From: Onchocerca lupi
Lineage: Eukaryota; Nematoda; Chromadorea; Rhabditida; Onchocercidae
Assembly: GCA_028564675.1 (NCBI GenBank)
Contig: JAOVVO010000398.1
Span: 1 to 64,000 of the forward strand
Reading direction: 5' to 3'
DNA: 64,000 nucleotides
Made by a program: the position numbers and the translations under genes. Shown here one piece after another: positions 37,944 to 51,200 of this stretch. The first letter of the stretch is position 1. Every line of letters starts with the position of its first letter. The notes beneath the pieces were generated by a model. The model was given only the letters and a program-made list of their open reading frames with translations. It was not told the DNA's origin and searched no databases.

Positions 37944-39222
37944 TTCATATAATTAGATTATATTTACATTTCCATTTTAAAAATAAGATGAAAATTTGAA
38001 TTAACAATTTTCGATATTTTTGCATAAAGAAGTTTCAGCGGATTTATGAAGAATGTCGAAATTTTGCGAAAATATGGCAAATATTTCGAATTTTGTGAAA
38101 CACTTTCAAAATATTGCAATTACAAACGAAAAAAGCTTCACTACATTTATTTGTAATCATTACTTTTCTTTTATTACTCAAAGTAATGAGTACTGGAAGT
38201 ACATTATTGTTAAACGAAACATTTTCAATTTTTGAATTTTATCCAGAAGATTGCAATAATGCTTATTTATCTAATCCAGCTTGATGGGTATCGTATTGAA
38301 ATATAGATGAAATAAAAACAAAAATGTGCTGCGAAATTCAATGCAAAATGAAATATTTTATAATTAAATATTAAAAAATTGCGAAATCAAAAGTTTTTCA
38401 TATTTTCATATCTTTCATGATGTGTGGCACTTACAGTTTCTGTAAAATATTAGCCAATAAAAAGAATGATAAAATTGAAATTTCATCAAACAATTAATCT
38501 TCCATCTATCCTTTTTGAAAAAATTTTTGTACTATTTCTGTTCTGTTTAGCTGTTTTATTCTTTGCATTAATTATTTTGATTTTTTTGGTTAAATTTCTT
38601 TCACTTGATAATTTCTTCAGCTCTGCAATATTTTATTTTTGTCCTTATCAAAAAATGCAACCTGAGCATTTGTTTCATTATAATTTTGAAAATAGCAATA
38701 ATCAATTAGTATGACGAAACTTTTCATTTTATTTACATTATCTTTAAATTTTATTCATTTTATGCTGTTAATGTCTTAAGTGAATCGTCAGTAGCCAAAG
38801 TAAGGATCAAATGGCTCAAAATCAAATGATTCATCATTGAATAAATGAATGGTGAAAATAAATTAATGAAGAAATGAATAGCACTATAAGTCGTTCTTAG
38901 CTATTATCGAATTGATTCAATGAATTATCAAAATACTTCAATATCTCATCATTCCACATTAATTTAAAAACAGTCTCATTTCTCTTCATTTCGTTCGGAT
39001 CGTTCTTTTTTCTTCCATCAATGATTTCTTCTTTCTTTCATTAAAAAATGAACAACGCATGACCTAAATAAATGAACGATATTAAACAGGAGAAGAAGTA
39101 GAGGTGACAGCAGATGGATGAGGAACGGGCGAACGTGAAGGTTGGATAAGATAGGTGACATATCGGAGTTGTTCATTTTACGGTGATGTTCGACGACACC
39201 AAATGTTAATGATAGATAACAA

Positions 39223-42200
39223 ATGAAAATACCTTCTATTGCAATGATAATTTTCATCACTATTTTGTCGTTGTTATTATTAACGACAACAGCAAGTGAT
39301 GGTATGTATGTTTTTTTCTTTTTTCATTATCTTTTAAATTATTAATTTCAAAACTTAATTTATACTCTATGATAAGTAATCTTAAACAATTCATTTAAGT
39401 GTTTTATAATATGTTATCAAAGAATGGTGAAAGATTGTTTTCATTTTGTAATTGCCATTAATAAATGTTAATAAATTGTTTTAGATAAGTTATTGGGCAG
39501 AACTAATTAATTATAAAGTAATTAAAATTTTTTAGTGCTTTCCACATCAAGAATTTCATTTCACTAGAATATTTTCAATTGCATTTTATATGTCATAATA
39601 ACATTCTAGTTTATTTATGATCAAAATCTCAAGTATCAAATTTATTTGTCAAATTTCAAATTAATTGCACTTTTTCTTACTATTATTCCCTTTTTCCTTT
39701 TGTTTAAATCTGAAATCGAATAGTAGAAGGCCTACTTTTATAGAAACGAACATATTTGATGAGACATATGCAAGTATTACAATATCCAAGAATTATCAAG
39801 AAAAGCGTGCACTTCCGTTTGCTTCACCTTCCATTGTTGCCGTTAGTTTTCATTCAGAATCATTTGTGCTTAAGAATTTTTTTGAAATGATTTCAACTTC
39901 TTACAAACTTTTAAATTTTGCTTAATTTTTTCTAACTCATAGAGAAAGCGAAAGTTTTATAAGAATTATTCTACATTAGTGAATTTAGTTCAGGTATATT
40001 AATATTTGTGAACAAGGGTTGATCTTTATCAATCTTGATGATTAAAAACTAATCTATTATTCATCAAAAGAATAGATTATCATTACATAAAATGATACTA
40101 TTCATCTTTTAAACTGAAATCGTGAGATTGTTTTTGACTTGATGGCAAATTCTGTAAGTAATGACTACGCTTCGACATCATTGCATGTTTCATCACTTCA
40201 TCGCAATGAAGTCGCAAAATTTAGCTTTGAGATAGTCTATCATAAAGTAGATTTTTGCTTTCTTAATTTGCTATTTTATTTTTTGAGTCTTTCTCTAATT
40301 GTTTTCTAAGATAACGGAATTCCATCTTGAATAACTACGAAATTTATTTCGGAATAATTTCTGCAGGATGTCGGAGAAAATTTTCGTTTATCTTTGCGAC
40401 AAACTAAATACTCTAATGCTTTCACCGTTGTTCCTGAAATTATCATCACTGGTCAACAATTTGACATCATTCTCGATGACACACATATTCTTAACGTTGC
40501 TGATAAAATAAAACTTCAGGTATGGCAAACAAAAGCGCTATTTGACTTATTTATTCAATCCATTCCAAATGCATATTTTGAAGATCGCTTTCCGGAATTG
40601 AGAAATAGATGATTTTGAATTCATTTTCAGTCTTTTTCCATTAACTGCCATCGTTAATTCATCATTACTAATTCATATTACATTTTCATAATATCAATGC
40701 TGAAGTATATTTGTCTTCGAAAAATAATTTCATTATTTGGCATGTTATGAGCTACAGTATCACAATTTCTACCCAATTTTTGCTCCTATATTAGTCATTG
40801 TGGGAGAAAGTTAGAAATCCAAGAATTTGAAAAATCAAATTATTTACAAAATTGCCAACAAAAAGTTATAAAAGTAAAAAAAGTATAGAATCAAAAGTGA
40901 AATTAAAAGAATAGCAAGTAAAAAGTTTAGCAAAAGATTGCATGCAATGAATAGGTTTGACATTCCCAATCTTCCCGGCTGTTACTATTTCTCGAAAGCA
41001 AATCCTGAAATTTTTCTTGTGCTTTTAGAATGAAATATCTGCATAGAAAAATCTTGATGACAATCAAAATCATTCATTGTATTAAATGAGAGAGGATTTT
41101 ATGAAAATTCATAAAAATGATTAAATAAAATCTTTTGCAACAAAATCTCCATATTTTTATTCCGATTCTATGAAATTTAAAAAAATTAAAATTCCCACTG
41201 CCTTCACAAGCTGAATTCAGCGTGGAAAGTATTATAATTACATTGCATCATAAGAAATTCAAGAAACGATATTCTTATCACATCCAGTAAAAGCGGAAAT
41301 CAATCGATTTTACTGATTTTAATAGGTGGAAGGAAAATCAACAAATTCTTCACGCCAAGATGTTTTCACGCTAGATATCAGTGTGAACGATGTCCTGTTC
41401 AAGCGATTATTTGAAGCTGATGAATATATGTTTGAAATGCCGACATATTCTCGAAGTGCTAAAATTGGCACCATCAAAGTTTGTTACTTTTTCAAATTAA
41501 AGTTAAAAAAATATTCTCAAAATCCTGTCGTTATCAATTTGCTTTTTTCCTTTTTTTTTTTTTAATACAAATATTTTCATCACAACAATTCCGATCATTT
41601 GAAACAACATATCTAATACATTTAAAGTGTATATATTCCCGTCGAGAACGATTATGCCGGTATTTTCCGGTACTTTCCAAGAAATTCCTCATGACAACAT
41701 ATTTCATTGCAATATTTATAGCCAAAATGTACAAGATGAAATTTTCAATCTTAATCAGGAGCATTTTCAGTTGGTTAATGGAATTCCACATGAAAATGTT
41801 AACTATACTATATATGGCAGTATGGCAAATTAGTAAGTTTTATGGGTAAATCAGGAAAATAGAAAAACAGACTTATCGAGAGTTATGATAGTTTTGCAAA
41901 TTATGACTCTAATTAATTAAAGCATCATTTTCGACAGATTATTAATTAACGTTACAGAATTTGACGAACTAAACTACGTTTCATGTTTCATCTAACACAA
42001 TACACGGTTCATACAAAATGCAATTGAAATGATAAGGTTATTAAAAATAAGAAAATTGTATATCTCATTGAATGGGTACTCATATACTTATTCATTTTTA
42101 GTTTCTCTTTGGAGCCAAAAGATGATAATATCATTGAGTTGATAAGTTTGGAATGTTCATCGGAATGTCCTAAAATACCGCAACAATTCGCACTTATGAT

Positions 42201-45200
42201 TCGTGCGATAACTGAAAATCGCAAACAACCATTTGATTTACCAATATCGATCAAATTAAAGAATAATGATGGTGGACAGAGGCCACGTTTCAAACAATCT
42301 GTAATTCCGCTTGATCTTAAAGAGAAATCAGTGATGAATAATCCGTTGCTAATAGAAGTTGACAATCCCAACGATGCCAATCTCACTTTTGTTCTCAATG
42401 ATTACAATCTAATTTTTGAAATTAACGAAAAATTCGGAGTCCTTTCAATTCGGGTAAGTTTTCTCTCAATTTTTTGGATCGAATTTATTTTAGTATTCAA
42501 AATTGATAAGAATATAGTACAACAGGAAATAGTTAAATTGAGGTTCAAAATATAGAAAATTGAAAAAATGGTAGATTTTAGATGTATGAATATAGAAGGA
42601 AAGAAATTCGAAGAGATAATACACTTTTTTTTTTAACATGACAATATTCCGATTAGTTTGAGCCAAAAGAAATTTTTCAAAAAACCGTTCTCATGATGAA
42701 AAAGAACGCCAAATGTCTCGAATTCAACACTATTCAAAGATCTAAGAATGGAGTCGATATTTTTTCCGAAGGCATCTCGTCATCATCAAGATTATGTTAT
42801 TAGAATGCCTTCTTGATAATAAATTTGAATTTAACGAAAGAATTGAATTTCAGAATAGCGAACTACTTACTATCGATAATCTTGGTGAACGCTTCAATAT
42901 GACCCTATCAGTCTCTGATGGAAAAAATGAAGTTGATACCGCAATTATTATGGTTACTCTCATTCCAATCATCGATCATCAAACTGTGGCACCAAAATTT
43001 TCAAATGTAAAAGTTTTTTTGTTTAGTATTAAATAGTCTATAAATTTTGTCAACGATCGGTCTGAAAATTTTAGAAATATTTCAAAATGGAATTTACTTC
43101 GATTTAATACCTAACCAATCAAATGTCTTTTTCAGAACGTTTATGCATTTGCTGCAAGTCCTGGTGAATCCTTTGTTGGGCAAGTATTTGTTCAAAGTTT
43201 AGATGGCGATGTAACGTATCGTATTGCTGAAGGTGGAGGAACATTGTTTCGAATCAATGCCACTGATGGAAGAATTTTCTACCATGGTCTTGTTACTAAA
43301 GATCCACAAAACTATGAATTAAAGGTTACGGTTATGCAAATTTTAATTGCTCCCTTTTGCTTTATTTCATCTCCTTTCCCTCTTTTGTTTGAGAATTTAA
43401 ACATTTACGAGCATTCCGCAAATTGCTGATTGAATAATCAATTTTATTATTATTTAATTTATTCACTATTTCAGGTTGTAGCAATTGATGAAAGTTCACC
43501 ACCATACATTGATGTGGCACTTGTTCAGATATTAATTGCAGGTTTAGGCAGTTCACCTGCTAAATTCAATACTACGGAGCCTGTTTTAGTTACTATTAAT
43601 AAAAGTAAGTTTAAATTAGCAAATGTATTGAGTAATACTGAAATTATCATAGCTTTCTGCAAATAACCTATGTGTTTATGCTTCCGCAATTTATGTAATT
43701 GAACATAGAAGAAAAAAACGTTCAATTCAATTTTACAAATCAAATTGAAAGAAACGATATGCGATATCAATTATTAAAAGAAATTTTTTTTTTTAATTTT
43801 AAGAAAGTCTTTCTTTTTTTTTTTAAAATTTTTTTAAACATTTTTAACATCAAAATTTCAATGAAACTACAAATTTTTATTGGAAAACTTTTTCATTTTC
43901 AGCAAGTGGCGCCGGGACAATACTTCATCAATTTACTGCAATAGATGCTGATCCGAATGCAAAATTGATATATTCGATCGATTCCTTGAAGATTTACGAT
44001 GATCTTGGCAATGTTCTTCCCGATTCTTCCCAATTCCTTGAGCATTTTCGTTTTCGTAAAAATGGTCTCAACGATGGAACATTACAACTTGCAAAAAGCT
44101 TCAAAAATACTTCCATTATGGCATTTTGGGCAAACATTAGCGTTGCTGATGTGAACCATCCGGATGAACCAGATGATAAAGGTTGCTATTTTATGATCTT
44201 TTGAAATGAAAATCTATTAATCTTAATTTTCGTCTTATAATTAATCTTATAGCATCGTAAATTATTCTACTATTTGGAACTTGGAAGAAATTAGTTTTAA
44301 TTTTGGAATGATTCAAATATGGAATTTAATAAGTAGTCCTGACAATGTTTCCGGAAGACATAAAGTAAAAGATTGATAACAAACAATCTATTAATCATTT
44401 CTTTACGATAACCATTTCAATATTATATTGATGAAATAATTGTTATATTACTTTTCATAAGAAATTCCAAATTTTTGTGACTACGAAATTTCAGCCGAGT
44501 TATTAGTCCAGTTGGTCGTATCAGAAGAGCAGATATCAAATGAAGATCTGATAAAATTCGATCAATTACGATCAGTTATTGAAATACCAGAGAACGCAGC
44601 TGTTGGAACTTATGTTTATACTCTAAATATAAGACCACTTCCGACTAATTTAATTCCAAATCATCGTGTTGTATATTCAATATCGAAGGGACATCGTGGT
44701 TTTGCCATAAATTCGATGACAGGTTATTTCAGTTCATATGTTTGCATTTTTAAAATTGATAAACGAAAGTTGTCAAATAAATTATGTAGAAATGAGAATG
44801 ATCAGTTAATGCTGCTGATACATAAACGGATATATTTCAGGATATTTCGAATTAAACTTGCAAAAATAGTTTTATATATTTGTCATATAAATTTAAAAGA
44901 TTTTTAAGTTTAAATAATGATGTCATCAATTCAGTTGATATGTCCCAAATACGTGTCACATCTATCGGTCATCTTGCAAAGTATTCATTGCAGGGGTCAT
45001 AACAACAGCAACAAAGCTACGTGCTGAGACTGATTATAATATCACTGTTATTGCCAGTGACCCAAGTACACAAGTGACAAGTTCAACGTCAATTTTAGTC
45101 AAAGTTAAGCCATCTATGAAACAGCTTATTCCGATATTTTCAAATGATTCCTACATTTTCGATGTCCGCGAAAATGCTCCTAGCGGTAAGAACTTTCATT

Positions 45201-48200
45201 TTAGAAAGATATCTTTTCAGATTTCAGATAGAAATCTTTTCTTATTTGAAAACATTTCCAATTAATCATTATAGAATATGCCAGAGAACGGTAATGTGAA
45301 GTCTCGAAGTATGATTTTGATATACAATGATAATATAGAATGAATTCTATAGTGTTCATCAATTTGACTAAAAGACTAGCAAAGATTCATTTTAATTTGC
45401 ATTAAATATAAGAAAAGTACGGAAGACATAAATGAATTTAATTTCTTATTTGTTTTTCAAACTAATCTTAATTTATTCATGATATTTTAATTTGTTTTTC
45501 TTCTAAATTCTGTTTGAGTAAAGTATAAAAAATGAATATAAATTTTGCACACTGTCACATATTATATGGAATCATTATGAGTATTTTTCAGGAACCGTTG
45601 TGGGTAATTTGGTTGAATCAACAAATGTTACAACAGAAATTAAGTATACTATTGTTGGGAATGCAAAAACTTATTTTGAAATCAACAATAAGGTAGTTTT
45701 TTTTTCTTTTTTTTTGAACAAAAATTCTCAGCAAACAATCATGATAATTATCAATCTAAAAATATTGTTAAATTTTCAACACAGTTTTACTAAATTATTA
45801 TTATGACAAATTATATTTGCGACATTTCCATGAAAACATGAAAATATTTAACACAGCAATAATAAGATTAGCTGCTGCGACAACAGAATGATAAAAATCA
45901 TCAAAAGACTGCTAGAAATTCACTTATTTTTTATTTTTTAAAGGGTGCGATTCGTACACTTTTACCGCTTGATTATGAGAATAAATCCGTGTTTCACTTT
46001 ATCATAAATACTTCATATGATAATGGACCATTCACGTCATTACCGGTAACTCTTTTTTTTTTTACATTTGTATGATTTTTGAAGATTTGTGATAATTTAA
46101 CCAACAAATGTATAGTAGAAAAAAGATAACATTACAAATGAATAAAGTTGAAATTGAGAACTGAAACTTATAATTTAGTAAATTAAATTTTAAAGTAACA
46201 TTCGAAGCATTTAAATAAAGTAATAATAATAAAATTGCATTAGAATTTCATAATCGGAAATTCTAATACAATTCTATCATTATTACTTTGCTTAAATACT
46301 TTTCTTACTGCTTCACTCAAATACTTGCCAACTACTTTCTTTTCAAATATACAGAAAATTTTTTTATTCTACAAAGTAACAATAGTAATAATAATCATAT
46401 GACTGATTGCCAGATAACGGTTAATATCCTGGATGAAAATGATATTGAGCCTCGATTTCCCGAAAAATCATATTCTGCAACAATCATGGAAAACAGTCCA
46501 ATAAATACTTTCATAATTAATGTTCAAGTATGCCATAATTATTGAATTAATTTACAAATTCAAAACTACTTTAACTACTTTAAGAAATTAGTTGGAATTA
46601 TTTTATATGATAAAAATAAGGTGCAACATTCATATATAATTTGAATTTCAATAAAATTCAAATTTCAATTTGAAGTCTTCATCGTATAAAGATCATTTGT
46701 AGGCAGTGGATGATGATTCGAACTTGGAATATTCATTAATGATGAATACCGAATCGTCAGCTTTGTCATCATTACTACATGTTGATAAGGATGGTACCAT
46801 TCGTAATGTGGAACCATTATTGGGATTAGAAGGAAGATATCAATTTGCAATCATTGCCCGAGATGGCCAACATACCGGTGCATCGGCAACAATTTTCCTT
46901 ACTATTCTGCCAACTTCGAAATGTCAACCAACTTTTCCGGAAACTGTTCCCAATGTTGTTTATGTTAATGAAGTAAGTTTGTTATCGTCGCTGATTATTT
47001 CCTTTTCCTTGCACACAAGAATTCGTCCTGATTAGCTCATTTGTACAAAAATTAAATAAAATTTTAGGAATTCTAAGCGGTTGGTAGATTATGAAGCATG
47101 ACGGGATAATATTGCCGAGAGTTTGAAATCATAGTGAGAAATAAATTGCAACATTTTTGTCTTGTTAGAATCAGAATGATTGAAATTATTAAGAAACCAA
47201 CAAACAAACAGTATTTAGCAATTAACATTATTATATTAACATTATTATTAACATTATTATATCTCATTATTATTATAACATTATTATATCTCTGTATTAT
47301 TAAATCTTTGAAGATAAAGCCATCAGAAGAGAATGATTAATTAGATGATGATTAACTTAAATGAATAGATATATTTCTCCTTCTCATTTTCACATGATAA
47401 AACTAATTTAGTTAAAAATATTTTCATTGTTTGCTTATTAATTGGAATCATTGCAGAACGAATTGCCAGGTGTAACACTAGCGAAATTCGAAGTTGCAGT
47501 GTCAAGTGAAGATTGTCAGATAACTTATGCGATATGGAATGATATGAAATATGTGAATGAAACAGAATTATTCACGATTGATACTTTAACCGGTGAATTG
47601 AAAGCTAAAAAAATGTTTGATTGCGAAGAACACGATCGACATGCTGTAAGTTCTGTATTATGAAGGATACCGGATCATACATGAGAAAAGATATAGAATT
47701 ATTTTGGAACATCGTTGTGTATGGCAAAATGCAATAATATTTGAAATCGAAAAATAAGCTTTCTTTTATCTGAAATTGATTCTGTTGCCATTGTCATTAC
47801 TACTGATTCTAGTATTTAATTACTACCTTTCTTAATATCAACTTGTTCAGCTAATTCGTGAAATCATATGATTTCGATTACATCAGTAATTTTCCAAAGT
47901 TTTCAAAATTAATACAAAATTTCGGAATGAAATTTATCAATCAAATTTTAACATTGTTTTCTTTACAGCTCGTAATTGCTGCATTTAGTCGGGATTTATT
48001 TGCCGAATTAGACGTTGAAGTTCGCGTCGTGGATCAAAATGATAACCCAATAGAAGTTATGGATAACAATTTATTGTTCGGTATACCTGAGAACGAGAAT
48101 GTTGGTAAGTTATTTCTTTCTTCTGTATTAACTTCTATCTTACGTATGTTATTTGCGGTAAAGATTTTGTATGATAAAAATCTGTCATTGAAATGAGCTG

Positions 48201-51200
48201 AAAAGTTTTATAGATGATCTATTGATGGCAAAATTAGCTATTTATTAGGAAATAAGGCATCCTGTTGGAGAAGTGTCTTCTGTATTGTTACAGATGGGAA
48301 AGTTTTATTGTTTGACGGAGGAATGATTCTTTCATCTACATTATAAGACAGAATGAAATCAAAAAATATCACAATTGCAGTTAATTGCTTGGTTGTAATA
48401 CAGATGGATTGAATATATGTGAGTTGGATTGGATTGGATTGGAAGATATTGATTTAAAGTTTTGGAGGAGATTTTATTAGGATTGGAGGATTTGTTCTTT
48501 TGATTGAGGCTGAAACTGACCATAGCTGAAAGGAGGTACTAAGTTGGTATTGACCATTTATATAGTTGGAGATATTTTCAGTAGTCTAAACGATTTACGT
48601 CAATATCAAAACTTAGAGATTAAGAATTTGGTTATCTGATGATAAGACGCTTAGAATATTTCAAGTATTTCAGTTGAACCAATAGTTGAGAGAATAAGAG
48701 TTTAATTAAGATATTTACAATTATTTGATAATTCGAATGACCTCAAAATGAGGATTTAGAAGGGTAATTTATCTGTTTCGAATTATTTCGAGATAAATGC
48801 AAGATTTGTTTATTGATTTATTTGTTTGTGATTAATTTGGAATTTCACACCACAAGAACTCCGACATTTGATAATTCTGAATTGTTCTTTCAAAAAAAAA
48901 AAAAAAAAATGAATGACTTAAGTAACTGATTATTCCTTACAAACAAATATATCACATGCGTTACTATATGTCTTTGTTTTCTAGTGTGGATTGATTGATT
49001 AATGCTAATTAAGACTGACTAACACTAATATTTGATCATTCAGTAATAAATTTTTAAGTTTAAATATAATTTTAGGCCTTCTTATAACCAAAATCCGTGC
49101 ATTTGATCGGGATATAAGTGATAAAGTATATTTTCACTTGAAAGATGATAAAAAAAAATTTGCGATTGGTCTTACCGATGGAATTTTGAAACTAATCGGT
49201 GAATTAGATCGAGAAGACCAAGATTTCTATGAGTAAGTATAGTTCACTAATTAAAATTATCTGTATTTTAAATGATTCTGAAAGTTTTTTTTCCAAACAT
49301 TTAAAGCTTCCAAGATAAATCTACGATACTTTTCATGTTTTTTTTTTTCTGAGTATTTGTTCTAATTTCAGGCTTCATGTAATGCTAACTAATTCAGAGA
49401 AACCACCAGATACTAAGGATGATGTAGTATTTGCAACTATTCAAATTATGGTATTGGATGTGTAAGTTTTTGAGTGATTCAAAACACTGAATTGATTAGA
49501 AATAGTCCATATCTAGAATTATGCAAATGAATGCATAAAATCCAAGAATAAAGAAATCTAAGAAATTGAGAAGGCTATCAAATCAATAATTTGGGAAAAA
49601 GAAGATTAATGAAATAAGATAAAATGAAATATGAAAATAAAACTATCATTTGAATGATTTTTTCAAGAAAACGTAAAAAAATGATTCAAAAATGTTTATA
49701 ACATGAAGCAGTAATAAATTTAATTTTTGCTTTAGAAATGATAATGGGCCAATATTTGAAAGTAATATTTATACAAAAGCAATTCCACGAGATGCGATAG
49801 CAGGAATGAAAATTGCTAAAGTTCTAGCGATGGATCCAGATTTAATCAATGCTTCATCATTAAGTGAGATCTTTTATAACATTTATATCACAAGTGCATA
49901 AGCTAGCCTTGATTTCAATTTTTTCTTCTTTCTTATAACATGTTAACTTGTTTTGAAAACAAGTCTAATAATCTAATCGAAGATTTAAATCTTGTCGTTC
50001 AAAAGTGTCACATCACTGAAAGGTTGTTTACTATGATGATTTATTAGCATTTAGTATTATGTCTGAAGCTTTTTTGCAAGTAGTTTATTTCTTATTTTTT
50101 CAAACACTGCAAAATCCAGTATATGTTATTTTCACTTCTTCATTATAGCCTTTTCGCATAATGTCAAAAAATTTTTGATTATTTAACATATGAATCAACC
50201 ATCTTTTAATAGCTCTGTAATACTAGATTCAGATTCAGATTCTGATTCGGTACGTTACGGAATCGAGGAAACGATTTATCGATATGCAGATCGAGTTAGG
50301 CAAGCAAATGGTTTCATTAATGTGGATGAAAAATCAGGAATTGTACACTTGGCACAATCGCCATACGATTCAGCAGGTGGTGTATTCGAATCACGCATCA
50401 CAAGTACCGATCATTCTGATCTCGTTTCTCATGTTGCCACCAGCAAGTTAAAGGTATATTTTAAAAGTTTCTTTTCAATCTCTCTCAATTTCATTTTCAT
50501 TTTCTAGAAATAATGAATTTACATTTAGTCAATATAGAGTAAATGACAATTTTCAAGTTTTGCTCTCAAAATAAAGGAATTTCTTGTTGAAATTAATACC
50601 AGAAAATTAGCAATCAAGCATGAATATTTTTAGAATTAAAATTTTGATATACAGTATTTTTCTTTAAATATTATTCTGCGAAGAAAAAGAAGCTAGTAGT
50701 ATGAATAATAGTTAGAACTGATTTTATTAGCGGCCAAACAATTGATCAAATTAATCTTTTGTTTGTCTTTAATATTATTGATAAGATTACAAAGTGTTGC
50801 TTATGTTTCGGTATGGGTATATGATACGTCTCATATCGTACAAATGGATATCGATGAAAATGCCAAAAATTTGGATATTAATCGATTAGAAAATTTGACT
50901 AAGTTAGTTTAATTCCTTTATTTCCTAATCAATGAGTTCAATTTAACTAAAATCGAACGATTCAAATTTTCCACTTTAATATAAATAAAATCTCTTAGAA
51001 TCATTGGTGAATTGTGTGAATGTGAAGTGTTGTTATTCAACGTGAAATACATAAATGCTGACGGACATTTACTACGTCAAACAGTACGAGCACAGTTTCT
51101 GTTCATCAATCGGACCGATGATGCACTGCTTCCAGCTGATCTGGCCATATCAATTATCGATAAGAAAGCGCTGAATCCGAGAATGATAATGCCAAAATTG

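Larger units (their letters stand above)
23229..39222. other. Gene-poor interval of about 16 kb
   Basis: No gene could be assembled here with confidence. The interval is AT-rich with homopolymers, ACATAC/TGTG microsatellites, tandem duplications and a satellite-like triplication at 37522-37943, listed separately. It may contain unresolved 5' exons of the minus-strand gene that ends at 17376 and the promoter of the cadherin gene at its right edge. A few mid-length open frames, for example minus strand 25007-25246 and the region 33740-33900, are protein-like in composition but cannot be tied to a family. Confidence 0.6.
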
